NCBI RefSeq assembly: GCF_036241575.1
Contig: NZ_CP108455.1
Location: 4,963,501 to 5,027,500, forward strand
DNA length: 64,000 bases
Direction: 5' to 3'
Origin: Streptomyces sp. NBC_01267
GTDB taxonomy: Bacteria > Actinomycetota > Actinomycetes > Streptomycetales > Streptomycetaceae
Under the pieces are notes generated by a model. The model made no database searches and was not told the DNA's origin. It worked only from the letters and a program-made list of their open reading frames with translations. The first letter of the stretch is position 1; every line of letters starts with the position of its first letter. Shown here one piece after another: positions 54,658-62,653 of this stretch. Both the position numbers and the translations under genes were made by a program.

Positions 54658-55245
54658 ATGAGCATGCGGCACACCTTGAAGGCCCGCAGGGCACTGATCG
54701 CCGTGGTGATTACGACAGGGTTGGTTCTCGCGGTAGCGGGCTGCGGAAGCGGCGACAACGGCAAGTCGGCTGCGTCGTCCCCGGTAGCCAAGACCACGCG
54801 CAGCGACGCCAAGGGACAGAGTTCTCCGGCCCCGGAGCAGGACAAGGTGCTGGCCGAGGTGAAAGGCGGTGACGATGTCACACTCACCGTCGTCTCCGCT
54901 CTCCGTGACTCAGGGGGCTTCCTCACCGTCAATGGCAAGGTGACGAACGGGAGCGGAAAGTTCTGGAATCCGGCTCAGTGGGCTGGTGACGAGCAGGAAC
55001 TGGCAGGCAATTCTGCCTCGATGGCCGGGGCGTCGCTGGTTGACGTCGTCGGCAAGAAGAAGTATCTCGTCCTGCGGGACACGCTGGGGCGTTGTCTCTG
55101 CACAAGGTTCACGGGCGGTTTCGACGCGAACGAGGCCAAGACCTTCTACGCCCAGTTCCCCGCCCCGCCCGCCAGTACCAAGTCCGTCGAGTTCCAGATC
55201 GGCGACATGCCCCCCGCCACCATCGACATCACCGATGGGCAGTGA
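54658..55245 (+). CDS. Lipoprotein of unknown function in the Tad locus
   Basis: 195 residues with lipoprotein signal peptide (basic N-terminus, IAVVITTGLVLAVAGC lipobox) and Ser/Ala-rich spacer, then a beta domain (DDVTLTVVSALRDSGGFLTVNGKVTNGSGKFWNPAQW...), with two Cys in GRCLCTRF. Placed between tadG-like and OmpA-like genes, 13 bp and 3 bp apart, so part of one unit. Third codon positions here are noticeably less GC-rich than in tadA-C. Role possibly pilus anchoring. Confidence 0.8.
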   Translation: MSMRHTLKARRALIAVVITTGLVLAVAGCGSGDNGKSAASSPVAKTTRSDAKGQSSPAPEQDKVLAEVKGGDDVTLTVVSALRDSGGFLTVNGKVTNGSGKFWNPAQWAGDEQELAGNSASMAGASLVDVVGKKKYLVLRDTLGRCLCTRFTGGFDANEAKTFYAQFPAPPASTKSVEFQIGDMPPATIDITDGQ

Positions 55246-55248
55246 CCG

Positions 55249-55887
55249 ATGAAACGACCCCGCCGCTCCGCGGCCACCCTCGCCGTCACCCTCCTCCTCA
55301 CCGGCCTGTCCGTCACCGGCGCACACGCCGCCGGGCCCACCCCCAGCACGCCCCCGGACAGCACCAGTTCGACCCCGCCGCCCACGATCGACCCGGCCGC
55401 CCCCGGCCTGAAGCTCGGCGACGGCGCGACCCTCGCTCCCTCCAAGGTCCTCGACATCAAATCCGTCGTCGAGGACATGGGCGGTGACGAACGCCGCGAG
55501 GACACCAACGCCGACGTGACGTTCGCGCTCCAGGCGGAAGTCCTCTTTGCCAGGGACAGTCCCAAGCTCAACCCGGAGGCCAAGGCCCGGATCAAGGCCA
55601 TCGCCGAGGAAGCGCTGGCCCAGCACGCCACCAAGGTCAGGGTCTTCGGCTTCACCGACAACCTCGGTTCGTACGAGCACGGCAAGATCCTCTCCAAGCG
55701 CCGCGCCGACTCCGTACAGCAGGAACTGGCCACCTCGCTCGGCTCCGACGTCACCTTCGACATCCGGGGGTACAGCGAGGACTACCCGATCGCGTCGAAC
55801 GACACCGAAGAGGGCCGTACGAAGAACCGCCGCGTCGAGATCTCCTTCCCCCGGGGCGAGAAGCCCGGAGCGGGAGCGACGTCGTAG
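55249..55887 (+). CDS. OmpA-family peptidoglycan-associated protein
   Basis: 212 residues. Signal peptide (TLAVTLLLTGLSVTGAHAA), Pro/Ser/Thr-rich linker, then an OmpA-C domain: VLFARDSPKLNPEAKARIKAIAEEAL, VRVFGFTDNLGSYEHGKILSKRRADSVQQEL, IRGYSEDYPIASNDTEEGRTKNRRVEISF (Asp and Arg that bind DAP). ATG 3 bp after the lipoprotein stop. It may tether the pilus apparatus to peptidoglycan, as an actinobacterial substitute for the outer-membrane parts. Confidence 0.9.
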   Translation: MKRPRRSAATLAVTLLLTGLSVTGAHAAGPTPSTPPDSTSSTPPPTIDPAAPGLKLGDGATLAPSKVLDIKSVVEDMGGDERREDTNADVTFALQAEVLFARDSPKLNPEAKARIKAIAEEALAQHATKVRVFGFTDNLGSYEHGKILSKRRADSVQQELATSLGSDVTFDIRGYSEDYPIASNDTEEGRTKNRRVEISFPRGEKPGAGATS

Positions 55888-56094
55888 TGCACGTGTGGGA
55901 TCTCAAGTTCGGTCTGCACGATCTCACCGCCCGCTTCATATCGACTGCACTCCCAGCGAACTCGCCCACCGCGCACGCCACAGCGGACTGGCCGGCGAGC
56001 CCCGCCGTAACACTTCCGACCACGTCCGGGGCTACGCCTTCCTGCCCGTCCCACTCTCCGTGTGCGCGGATCACGGGTGAGCTAATATCCGCGC
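55888..56094. other. Intergenic gap after the Tad locus
   Basis: 207 bp without a recognisable gene or terminator hairpin; frames reading through it have no ribosome site. The TGAGCTAATATCC stretch about 56077-56090 is the likely promoter/5' region of the DUF2461 gene. Confidence 0.4.
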
Positions 56095-56727
56095 ATGCGC
56101 GGACAGTTCACCGGCTGGCCGGAGCAGGCCATGGACGTGTTGTGGCAGCTCCAGGGCGAACCCACCCACGCGACCCGCGAGCGCTACCGCGCGGACCGCG
56201 AACGCCTGGTCCGGCAGCCGATGATCGCCCTGCTCGACGAGGTCGCGGACACCGACCCCCGATACGAGGACTTCTCCGTCTGGCACTACCGCACCGACTC
56301 CTGGTGGTGGCAGCACCAGAACGCGGTGATCCGGCTCGGCCGCAAGATCGAGATCGGACTGCGGTTCTCCCTGGACGGCCTGCGGATCCAGGGCGCCTGG
56401 TGGTACCCCGATCCCGGCCAGGTGGACATGTTCCGCAAAGCCGTGGCCTCCGAGGGGAGCGGCCGTGAACTGTCCGCCATCGTCGAGGACGTGCGGAAGA
56501 AGGGCTACGACATCTCCGGGGACGTGATGAAACGCCCCCCGCGCGGCTATCCGACAGACCACTCCCGTACGAAGCTGCTGCGCCACCGTTCGCTGATCGC
56601 CGCCCGTCCTCTCGGCTGCGAGGAGTGGCTGCACACCCCCGAGGCGGTCGACAGGGTCCTCTCGGCCGCCGCCGACCTGGACGCCCTGCTGATGTGGCTG
56701 GTCCGCCACGTGAAGCGCGCCGCCTGA
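56095..56727 (+). CDS. DUF2461-family protein
   Basis: 210 residues. The DUF2461 pattern is clear: FTGWPEQAMDVLWQLQGEPTHATRERYRADRERLVRQPMIALLDEV near the start, WWYPDPGQVDMFRKAVA, MKRPPRGYPTDHSRTKLLRHRSLIAARPLG. Cytosolic, function not established. ATG at 56095. Convergent with the dehydrogenase gene to its right. Confidence 0.88.
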   Translation: MRGQFTGWPEQAMDVLWQLQGEPTHATRERYRADRERLVRQPMIALLDEVADTDPRYEDFSVWHYRTDSWWWQHQNAVIRLGRKIEIGLRFSLDGLRIQGAWWYPDPGQVDMFRKAVASEGSGRELSAIVEDVRKKGYDISGDVMKRPPRGYPTDHSRTKLLRHRSLIAARPLGCEEWLHTPEAVDRVLSAAADLDALLMWLVRHVKRAA

Positions 56728-56834
56728 CATCGCGAGGGCGCCGCGCGGCATGGGAGGAACCACACCCGTGCCGCCGGCACCCGCGCTCAGAAGGTGATGT
56801 GCACCCTTCAGTGCCGACCGGTCGAGCGGCCCCC

Positions 56835-57917
56835 TCAGGCCGACGTCGTCAGCGCCTCGCGGGTCACGGGATGGGCGAACTCCCGCCCGGCGCAGTAGCG
56901 TTCGATCTCGGCCAGGGCGCTGTGGGTGATGCGCTGGAGCTCACCGCCCAGGGAGCCCGCTATGTGCGGGGTCAGGAGGACGTTCGGGAGTGAGTACAGG
57001 GGTGAAGTCGCCGGCAGTACTTCGGGGTCGGTGACGTCCAGGACGGCGTGAATCCGTCCTGACGCAGCCTCGGTGGTCAGAGCCTCGGTGTCGATGAGTG
57101 AGCCCCGCCCGGTGTTGATCAGGGTGGCCCCGTCCCGCAGCAGCGACAGGCGGCGGGCATCCAGCAGATGGTAGGTCTCGGGCAGGGCGGGGGCGTGCAG
57201 GGAGACGACGTCGCAGGCGGCGAGCATCTCTTCGAGGTCGACGAGCCGGGCCCCCAGCGACCGGGCCCGCAGGGGGTCGAGGTGGGGATCGGCCACCAGC
57301 AGGTCGAGGTCGTAGGGGCGCAGGAGTTCCAGCACCCGGCGGCCCACCAGGGACGCGCCCACCACGCCGACGGTCCTGCGGTAGTTGCCGAGGCCGGGAC
57401 AGTACGCGGACCAGTCCAGCGCGGTGCGGTGCTCGCGGTAGAGCCCGCTGATCTCCAGGACGCGCTTGTTGGCGAAGAGGACGGCCGCGACCGTGTACTC
57501 GGCAACGGGCAGGGCGTTGGCAGCCGCTGCCGTGGAGACGAGGAGTCCGCGGTCCCAACAGGCCTCCGTCACATGGTGTTTGACGCTTCCCGCAGCGTGC
57601 ACGACCGCCTTCAGTGCGGGCATGCGGGCCAGTACGGCGTGATCGAGCGGGGGACATCCCCAGGACGTGATGAGGAGTTCTACGGCTGCCAGGTCCGGTA
57701 CCCGGTCGAAGTCCTCGAAGTTCTCGACGTCCTCGAAACCTTCGAAGTCCGCGAAGTCCTCGGCGACGAACTGCGGGTCGATGTCGACGTACCGTGCCAG
57801 CCGCTCGACCACGGCCGGCGGGAAGAGTACGTCGCGGTGTGCGCGGCCCATGGCGAACAGGGCGCGGGGGCGGGCCTGAGCGGACGGCAGCTGCGTGGAT
57901 GGCATGGGAATCCTCAT
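56835..57917 (-). CDS. D-isomer-specific 2-hydroxyacid dehydrogenase
   Basis: 360 residues. NAD domain TVGVVGASLVGRRVLELLRPYDLDLLVADP; catalytic Arg in INTGRGSLIDTEAL, Glu in VLDVTDPEVLP and His in LLTPHIAGSLGGEL. Uses NAD(H) for an alpha-hydroxy acid (lactate, glycerate or phosphoglycerate type). An insert FADFEGFEDVENFEDFD near residues 58-75 is acidic and repetitive (DNA repeat 57705-57768). ATG 57917; an ATG at 57905 with GAGG upstream is an alternative. Ten bp after the permease stop, so last gene of the sugar ABC operon. Confidence 0.9.
   Translation of the reverse strand: MRIPMPSTQLPSAQARPRALFAMGRAHRDVLFPPAVVERLARYVDIDPQFVAEDFADFEGFEDVENFEDFDRVPDLAAVELLITSWGCPPLDHAVLARMPALKAVVHAAGSVKHHVTEACWDRGLLVSTAAAANALPVAEYTVAAVLFANKRVLEISGLYREHRTALDWSAYCPGLGNYRRTVGVVGASLVGRRVLELLRPYDLDLLVADPHLDPLRARSLGARLVDLEEMLAACDVVSLHAPALPETYHLLDARRLSLLRDGATLINTGRGSLIDTEALTTEAASGRIHAVLDVTDPEVLPATSPLYSLPNVLLTPHIAGSLGGELQRITHSALAEIERYCAGREFAHPVTREALTTSA
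57705..57768. repeat. Degenerate 9/12-bp repeat coding an acidic Phe-Glu-Asp insert
   Basis: Repeats of (T)CGAAG(T)(T)CTC and variants (minus strand GAG/GAC-TTC alternations), in frame, coding EDFADFEGFEDVENFEDFD within the N-terminal domain of the dehydrogenase. Confidence 0.75.
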
Positions 57918-57927
57918 GGCGATGGGC

Positions 57928-58878
57928 CTACTTGACGGCGCCGGCGGTCATGCCGGACTTCCAGAACCGCTGGAGCATCAGGAAGAGAACGACCAGGGGA
58001 GCCACGGACACCAGCGATCCGACGACCGCCAGGAGGTAGTCCTGCGGGTGCCCCTGGGAGAGCGCGGAGGAGTACCAGACGTACAGCCCGAGGTTGACCG
58101 GGTAGAGCTTCTGGTTGGACAGCATCACCAGGGGCAGGAAGAAGCTGTTCCAGATCTGGGTGAACTGGAAGAGGAAGATGGTCACGAAGCCGGGCGAGAT
58201 CATCGGGAGGGCGATGCGGCAGAAGGTCTTGAACTCGCCGGCCCCGTCCACCCGGGCGGCCTCCAGGACCTCGTTGGGGACGTAGGCCGCGCTGAAGACC
58301 CGGGCCAGATAGACCCCGAACGGGAACACGAGGCCGGGGACGAAGACGCCCCAGAAGGTGTTCACCAGGCCGACCTTGGCGGCGAGCAGGTACAGCGGGA
58401 TGGCCATCGCGGTGCCGGGCACCATCACACCCAGCAGGACGAAGGCGAAGAGCTTCTCCTTGCCGGGAAAGGCCAGCTTGTCGAACGCGTACCCGGCGGC
58501 CACGCTGAACACCGTGGCCAGCAGCGCGCCGATCCCGGCGTACAGGACCGTGTTGACCAGCCAGCGCAGGAAGATGCCGTGGTCGACCTCGAACAGGTGC
58601 CTGAGGTTGCCGAGGAGCGCGAAGTCGTGGCCCGGCGCGAAGCCGTTCGTGGCGAAGAGGTCCTGGCGGCTCTTGGTGGACGACAGGACCAGCCAGAGCA
58701 TCGGCAGGAGTGTGTAGAGGGCGGCGAGACCCAGCATCGCGGTGACGCCGGTCCGGGACAGCAGGGCGGAGGGGCGCTTGCGGGGGCGCCGCGGACCGTC
58801 TCCGGGCCGCCTGCCCTCGCTCCGGTGGGCCACGGGCTCAACGGGCGTGGGGGGACTGGGTGTTGTGGTCATGGTCAC
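57928..58878 (-). CDS. Carbohydrate ABC transporter permease (MalG type)
   Basis: 316 residues, six membrane segments; EAA loop reads VLEAARVDGAGEFKTFCRIALPMISPG. N-terminal 40 residues are soluble and Pro/Arg-rich. GTG at 58878 overlaps the MalF-type stop (GTGA) and has GGAG 6 bases upstream; the ATG at 58872 is two codons in. Second permease of the sugar uptake operon. No ATPase gene is present, consistent with a shared MsiK-type ATPase encoded elsewhere. Confidence 0.93.
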   Translation of the reverse strand: MTMTTTPSPPTPVEPVAHRSEGRRPGDGPRRPRKRPSALLSRTGVTAMLGLAALYTLLPMLWLVLSSTKSRQDLFATNGFAPGHDFALLGNLRHLFEVDHGIFLRWLVNTVLYAGIGALLATVFSVAAGYAFDKLAFPGKEKLFAFVLLGVMVPGTAMAIPLYLLAAKVGLVNTFWGVFVPGLVFPFGVYLARVFSAAYVPNEVLEAARVDGAGEFKTFCRIALPMISPGFVTIFLFQFTQIWNSFFLPLVMLSNQKLYPVNLGLYVWYSSALSQGHPQDYLLAVVGSLVSVAPLVVLFLMLQRFWKSGMTAGAVK

Positions 58879-59780
58879 GGCTGACTCCTGCTGCGCGAGA
58901 ACCGGGTGACGAGGAACGACAGCGCGGCGGCGAACAGCGCGATGAGCAGCGAGGCGGCTGCGGCCAGGCCGAAGTCGTTGTGGGTGAAGGCGGCGGTCTG
59001 GACGTACATGTTGGGCGTCCAGCTGCTGCCGATCGAGCTGGAGGCGCTGTAGATCACCTTCGGCTCGGTGAAGAGCTGGACCGAGCCGATGACGGTGAAC
59101 AGCACGGACAGGGCGATGGCCGGGCGGATCATCGGCACCTTGATCGACAGGGCGGTACGGATGCCGCCCGCACCGTCGATCTTCGCCGCGTCCAGGGTCT
59201 CGCGCGGCACCGACTGGAGGGCGGCGTAGAAGATGACCATGTTGTACCCGGTCCACTCCCAGACAGCGATGTTCGCCGTGGAGAACACCGCGTTGTCCGC
59301 CGAGAGGAAGCTGACGTCCAGGCCTCCGGAGTGGAGCAGGTCGATCACCGGGCTCAGCCCCGGGGTGTACAGGTAGACCCAGATGAGCGCCGCGATCAGA
59401 CCGGGCACCGCGTGCGGGAGGAACAGGGCCAGCTGGAAGAAGGCCCGCGCCCTGACCAGCGCCGAGTCCAGCAGCAGAGCGAGGACGAGCGCGCCGCCGA
59501 TCATCACCGGGATGTAGATGGCGACGTACACGGCGATGGTGAGGAATCCGTTGCGGAACGCCGGGTCCGACAAGGCGTTCGTGTAGTTGTCCAGGCCTGC
59601 GAAGACGCTCTCGGTGCCGCCGAAACCGAGGCCGGAGGTGCGGGTGGTGAACAGGCTCATCCAGCCCGCGTAGACCAGCGGGGCGAGGGTGACAGCGGCG
59701 AAGAGGACGAAAAACGGTGCTACGAGCAGCGCGGCAGTACGGCGCTGCGCGCGGGCTGACGGGCTTGCCATACCGGCCAT
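58875..59780 (-). CDS. Carbohydrate ABC transporter permease (MalF type)
   Basis: 301 residues, six helices; EAA motif RETLDAAKIDGAGGIRTALSIKVPMIRP. ATG at 59780 is preceded by AGGAAGG 5 bases upstream; an ATG at 59795 gives five more residues but poorer spacing. Partner of the MalG-type permease; the two genes overlap by 4 bp. Confidence 0.93.
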   Translation of the reverse strand: MAGMASPSARAQRRTAALLVAPFFVLFAAVTLAPLVYAGWMSLFTTRTSGLGFGGTESVFAGLDNYTNALSDPAFRNGFLTIAVYVAIYIPVMIGGALVLALLLDSALVRARAFFQLALFLPHAVPGLIAALIWVYLYTPGLSPVIDLLHSGGLDVSFLSADNAVFSTANIAVWEWTGYNMVIFYAALQSVPRETLDAAKIDGAGGIRTALSIKVPMIRPAIALSVLFTVIGSVQLFTEPKVIYSASSSIGSSWTPNMYVQTAAFTHNDFGLAAAASLLIALFAAALSFLVTRFSRSRSQP

Positions 59781-59798
59781 TCCGGCCTTCCTCATGGA

Positions 59799-59829
59799 GA
59801 TCGGGAGAGATCGGGAGAGATCGGGAGAG
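59799..59829. repeat. 10-bp tandem repeat (GATCGGGAGA x3)
   Basis: Three copies of GATCGGGAGA just upstream of the MalF-type gene, downstream of the binding-protein gene. Non-coding. Confidence 0.75.
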
Positions 59830-59900
59830 TGCGGGGGTGAGCGGCCGGATGTCCGTCCCGCCCGGCGGTCCGGGCATCCGGCCCAGCAGGGGTTCGCGTC

Positions 59901-61205
59901 CTACGGGGCGAGCCGCATACCGCGGTGCTTGATGTCCTTGACGGTGGCCCGCTGTGCGCCGGCGAGGACGTCGGGAAGCGTCACCTTGCCCTCGGCGACC
60001 TTCGGGAGCCCGTCGACGAGGGAGGTGTTCGTGGTCCCCATGACCGGGCCCCACGTCCAGCCGGGCACGACCGCCGCGTAGGACTTGCTGCCCACGGCGT
60101 ACACGTCCTGGCCGCCGAAGTAGTCCGTGGGGAACGCCGCCTTGGCGACGGGCACCAGCCGGGGATCGGCCGGGAACATGCTGCTCGTGCCGGAGGAGAC
60201 CCATGCCTTCATACCCGCCGGGTCGGTGGTGATCCACTTGATGAACTCCGCAGCGGCGCCGCTGTTCCTGGCACCCTTCGGGATGACGAACGACGAGCCG
60301 CCGTACATGGCGGAGGCCGGCTTGCCGTCCCAGGTCGGGACCGGCGCCACCGCCCACTTGCCCGCCTGGTCGGCGACGGTCGCCTGCTGGGAACCCGCGC
60401 ACCAGCTCGCACAGACGTAGGCGACGGTCCGGTTCTGCTGGACGCTCGACCAGAACGGGTCGAGCGTACTCAGCGACTGGACGAGGCCCTGCCGGGCGAG
60501 GCCGCCCCAGTAGTCGGCCACCTTCCGGGCGGGAGCGTCGTCGAGCGATACCTTCCAGGCGTCCTGCTGCGTGGAGAACCACTTCGAACCGGCCTGCCAG
60601 GACAGCGCGCTCAGCAGTCCCGGGTTGTCGGTGAACAGGACTCCGCCACGCGCCTTCGGGTCGGCCTTCTTCACCCGTACGGTCATGTCCCGGTAGGCGT
60701 CCCACGTGGTGGGGACATCGATCCGGTGCTTCTTGAAGAAGTCCTTGCGGTAGTACAGCATCAGCGGCGCGGCGTCACGGGGCACACCCCAGGTCCGGCC
60801 CCCCAACTGGACCAGTCTGCTCACCGACTTGGGGAAGTGGTCGTTCACCAGGGGGCCGAGGGTCTTGTCCAGGCTCTCCAGCTCGCCCTGCGTGGCGAAC
60901 TCCGGCAGCTGCGGGTACTCGACCACCGCGACGTCCGGGACGGTACCGGCCTTCACGGCGTTCGTGAGCTTGGAGTAGTACTCCTGGCCCGAGGGCACCG
61001 ACTCGAAGTTCACCTTGATGCCGGGGTGGGTCCGGTTGAAGGCCTCGGCCACCTTGTCGGAGCCCTTGACGAAGGACCAGAAGGTGACCTCTCCGGTCTT
61101 CTTCTCCGCCGCGGATCCCGCGTGGTCCGAGCCCCCACAACCTGTGACGAGCAGGCCGAGTGCCGCGACGGAACAGACGACAGCTGTCAGACGTCTACGA
61201 AGCAT
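59901..61205 (-). CDS. Extracellular sugar-binding lipoprotein of ABC transporter
   Basis: 434 residues: lipoprotein signal (LRRRLTAVVCSVAALGLLVTGC), then a SBP_bac_1 fold (EVTFWSFVKGSDKVAEAFNRTHPGIKVNFESVPSGQEYYSKLTNAVKAGTVPDVAVVEYPQLPEF ... SFVIPKGARNSGAAAEFIKWITT). Binds a mono- or oligosaccharide outside the cell and delivers it to the MalF/MalG-type permeases. ATG at 61205; a longer frame to 61247 crosses the promoter -10 area. First gene of the operon, downstream of a good promoter. Confidence 0.93.
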   Translation of the reverse strand: MLRRRLTAVVCSVAALGLLVTGCGGSDHAGSAAEKKTGEVTFWSFVKGSDKVAEAFNRTHPGIKVNFESVPSGQEYYSKLTNAVKAGTVPDVAVVEYPQLPEFATQGELESLDKTLGPLVNDHFPKSVSRLVQLGGRTWGVPRDAAPLMLYYRKDFFKKHRIDVPTTWDAYRDMTVRVKKADPKARGGVLFTDNPGLLSALSWQAGSKWFSTQQDAWKVSLDDAPARKVADYWGGLARQGLVQSLSTLDPFWSSVQQNRTVAYVCASWCAGSQQATVADQAGKWAVAPVPTWDGKPASAMYGGSSFVIPKGARNSGAAAEFIKWITTDPAGMKAWVSSGTSSMFPADPRLVPVAKAAFPTDYFGGQDVYAVGSKSYAAVVPGWTWGPVMGTTNTSLVDGLPKVAEGKVTLPDVLAGAQRATVKDIKHRGMRLAP

Positions 61206-61242
61206 TGATGTGCCACCGATCGTTCGCTTGGGTGTCACCTCA

Positions 61243-61271
61243 ATCATTCGTTACATACGACAGCCAGTCAA
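61243..61271 (-). promoter_or_regulatory. Promoter of the sugar ABC operon
   Basis: Minus strand: -35 TTGACT (61271-61266), 17-bp spacer, -10 AATGAT (61248-61243). Transcription start would be about 61236, 31 bp before the binding-protein ATG. Confidence 0.6.
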
Positions 61272-61275
61272 TGGA

Positions 61276-61302
61276 TTCGCTTTCGTTTGTTTAAAGTGAA
61301 GC
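61276..61302. promoter_or_regulatory. Candidate sugar-regulator operator just upstream of -35
   Basis: AT-rich stretch with imperfect dyad arms GCTT (61279-61282) and AAGC (61299-61302) and inner CTTT...AAAG. It abuts the -35 of the sugar operon. The neighbouring DeoR-HTH/LacI-sensor regulator is the natural ligand. Confidence 0.45.
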
Positions 61303-61324
61303 TATGTGACATCACTTGGTCGGG

Positions 61325-61360
61325 TGTTGACCCGCCGTTGTGTTGACCCGCCGTTGTGTC
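61325..61360. repeat. 17/18-bp direct repeat (TGTTGACCCGCCGTTG x2)
   Basis: Two copies of TGTTGACCCGCCGTTG between the sugar operon promoter and the 3' end of the regulator gene. Confidence 0.65.
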
Positions 61361-61366
61361 GGTCCG

Positions 61367-62491
61367 TCAGGCGTCGGTCCGGCGGTCGGCGCCACAGGAC
61401 GCCCGTACCCGCAGTTCCGGGCGGAGCAGGATCTCGGCCAGCGGCATGGCGGGGTCGGACATCCGGCGTACCACCAGATCGAGGGCCCACGACCCCACCG
61501 CCTGCTTGGGGGGAGCCACCGCGGTGAGGGGGACCTCGCTCAGCTCGGCGACCTCGTCGTCATACGTGACCAGGGCCAGATCCTCCGGCACCCGCATGCC
61601 CCGGGTGCGCAGGATGCCGACGAGGGCGATGGCGTCGATGTCGTTGTGCACCAGTGCGGCCCGGACCTCACCGGCTTCCACGGCCCGGACCACCTCCTCG
61701 AAGCGCGCGTCGACCGGAGCCGCGTCACCGCTGGTGGTGATGCGGTACTCGGGCCCCGGCGTCAGCCCCATGACCTTCACGGCATCGGCGTAACCAGCGC
61801 TGAGAAGTGCCGTGTTGGGGCTCTCGGCCCTGGCGACCAGGGCCACCTTGTCGTGCCCGAGCCCGGCGAGGTGGCGCACCGCCAGGGCCGCGCCGTAGGC
61901 GTGGTCGGAGGCCACCTGCTCCAGCCGGCCGGCCCGGAGTCCCGCCCGGCGCTCCACCAGGACCGTCGGTACATCGAGGCCGCTCAGCCAGTCCTCGGCC
62001 TCGCCCAGCAGGCTCAGGCCCGGGTGCAGCATCAACAGCAGGCTGTCGATGCCACCGGCCGTGAGCTGGCGTACCTGCTCCTGGTTCTCCGCCAGCGACT
62101 CCCCGGAAACGGCCAGCACGACCCGTACGCCGAGCGCACGGGCCGCGTTCTGGACGCCGCGGATCACCTCCGCGTAGTAGTAGCCGCCCGGCGGGACCAC
62201 CAGCCCGACGGCGTACCGCTCTGTCGCGGGCGGCGGGACGGGGACCGGAGCCTCGGCCGCGGGTGCGCCTGCGGACGCGGGGGCGGCGGCCCTGGTGTCG
62301 ACCGGGGTCAGGGCCCTCGCACCGCCGTGCACCCGGGTCAGCAGCCCCCGGCCCGCCAGCTCCCGTACGTCCTGCCGCAAGGTGACGGCGGAGACGCCCA
62401 TCTCCGCCGCCAGCTCCTTGACCGTGACCGTGCCCGAACCCTGGCGCTCCACCGCACGCAGGATCGCCTGCCGCCGCTCGTCAGCCAACAC
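61367..62491 (-). CDS. Hybrid regulator: DeoR-type HTH with LacI-type sugar-binding domain
   Basis: 374 residues from GTG 62491 (VLADERRQAILRAVERQGSGTVTVKELAAEMGVSAVTLRQDVRELAGRGLLTRVHGGA), a DeoR-type winged helix, then an Ala/Pro linker and a periplasmic-binding-protein-like sensor (YAVGLVVPPGGYYYAEVIRGVQNAARALGVRVVLAVSGESL ... LALVTYDDEVAELSEVPLTAVAPPKQAVGSWALDLV). GAGAGGGGA lies 7 bases before this GTG; earlier starts (GTG 62533 or 62554) exist. DeoR proteins normally carry an isomerase-like sensor, so the pairing with a LacI sensor is a distinct subclass. Same strand and upstream of the sugar ABC operon. Confidence 0.87.
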   Translation of the reverse strand: MLADERRQAILRAVERQGSGTVTVKELAAEMGVSAVTLRQDVRELAGRGLLTRVHGGARALTPVDTRAAAPASAGAPAAEAPVPVPPPATERYAVGLVVPPGGYYYAEVIRGVQNAARALGVRVVLAVSGESLAENQEQVRQLTAGGIDSLLLMLHPGLSLLGEAEDWLSGLDVPTVLVERRAGLRAGRLEQVASDHAYGAALAVRHLAGLGHDKVALVARAESPNTALLSAGYADAVKVMGLTPGPEYRITTSGDAAPVDARFEEVVRAVEAGEVRAALVHNDIDAIALVGILRTRGMRVPEDLALVTYDDEVAELSEVPLTAVAPPKQAVGSWALDLVVRRMSDPAMPLAEILLRPELRVRASCGADRRTDA

Positions 62492-62617
62492 CTTCAGTCC
62501 CCTCTCGGTAACGAGTGAGTCGCCCTCCTTCACTCGACAACCAAAAGATATCAATCAAAGGTAAACATCGGCTTCGAACGACAGTTTTCATGAACGGCGT
62601 TCAGGGCCGCCGTTCAC

Positions 62618-62653
62618 GGCGACTGTTCAGGCGGCTGTTCAGGCGGCTGTTCA
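62618..62653. repeat. 12-bp tandem repeat at the end of the beta-propeller gene
   Basis: Three copies of GGCGGCTGTTCA (the first as GGCGACTGTTCA), overlapping the stop codon of the minus-strand beta-propeller gene. Confidence 0.75.
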
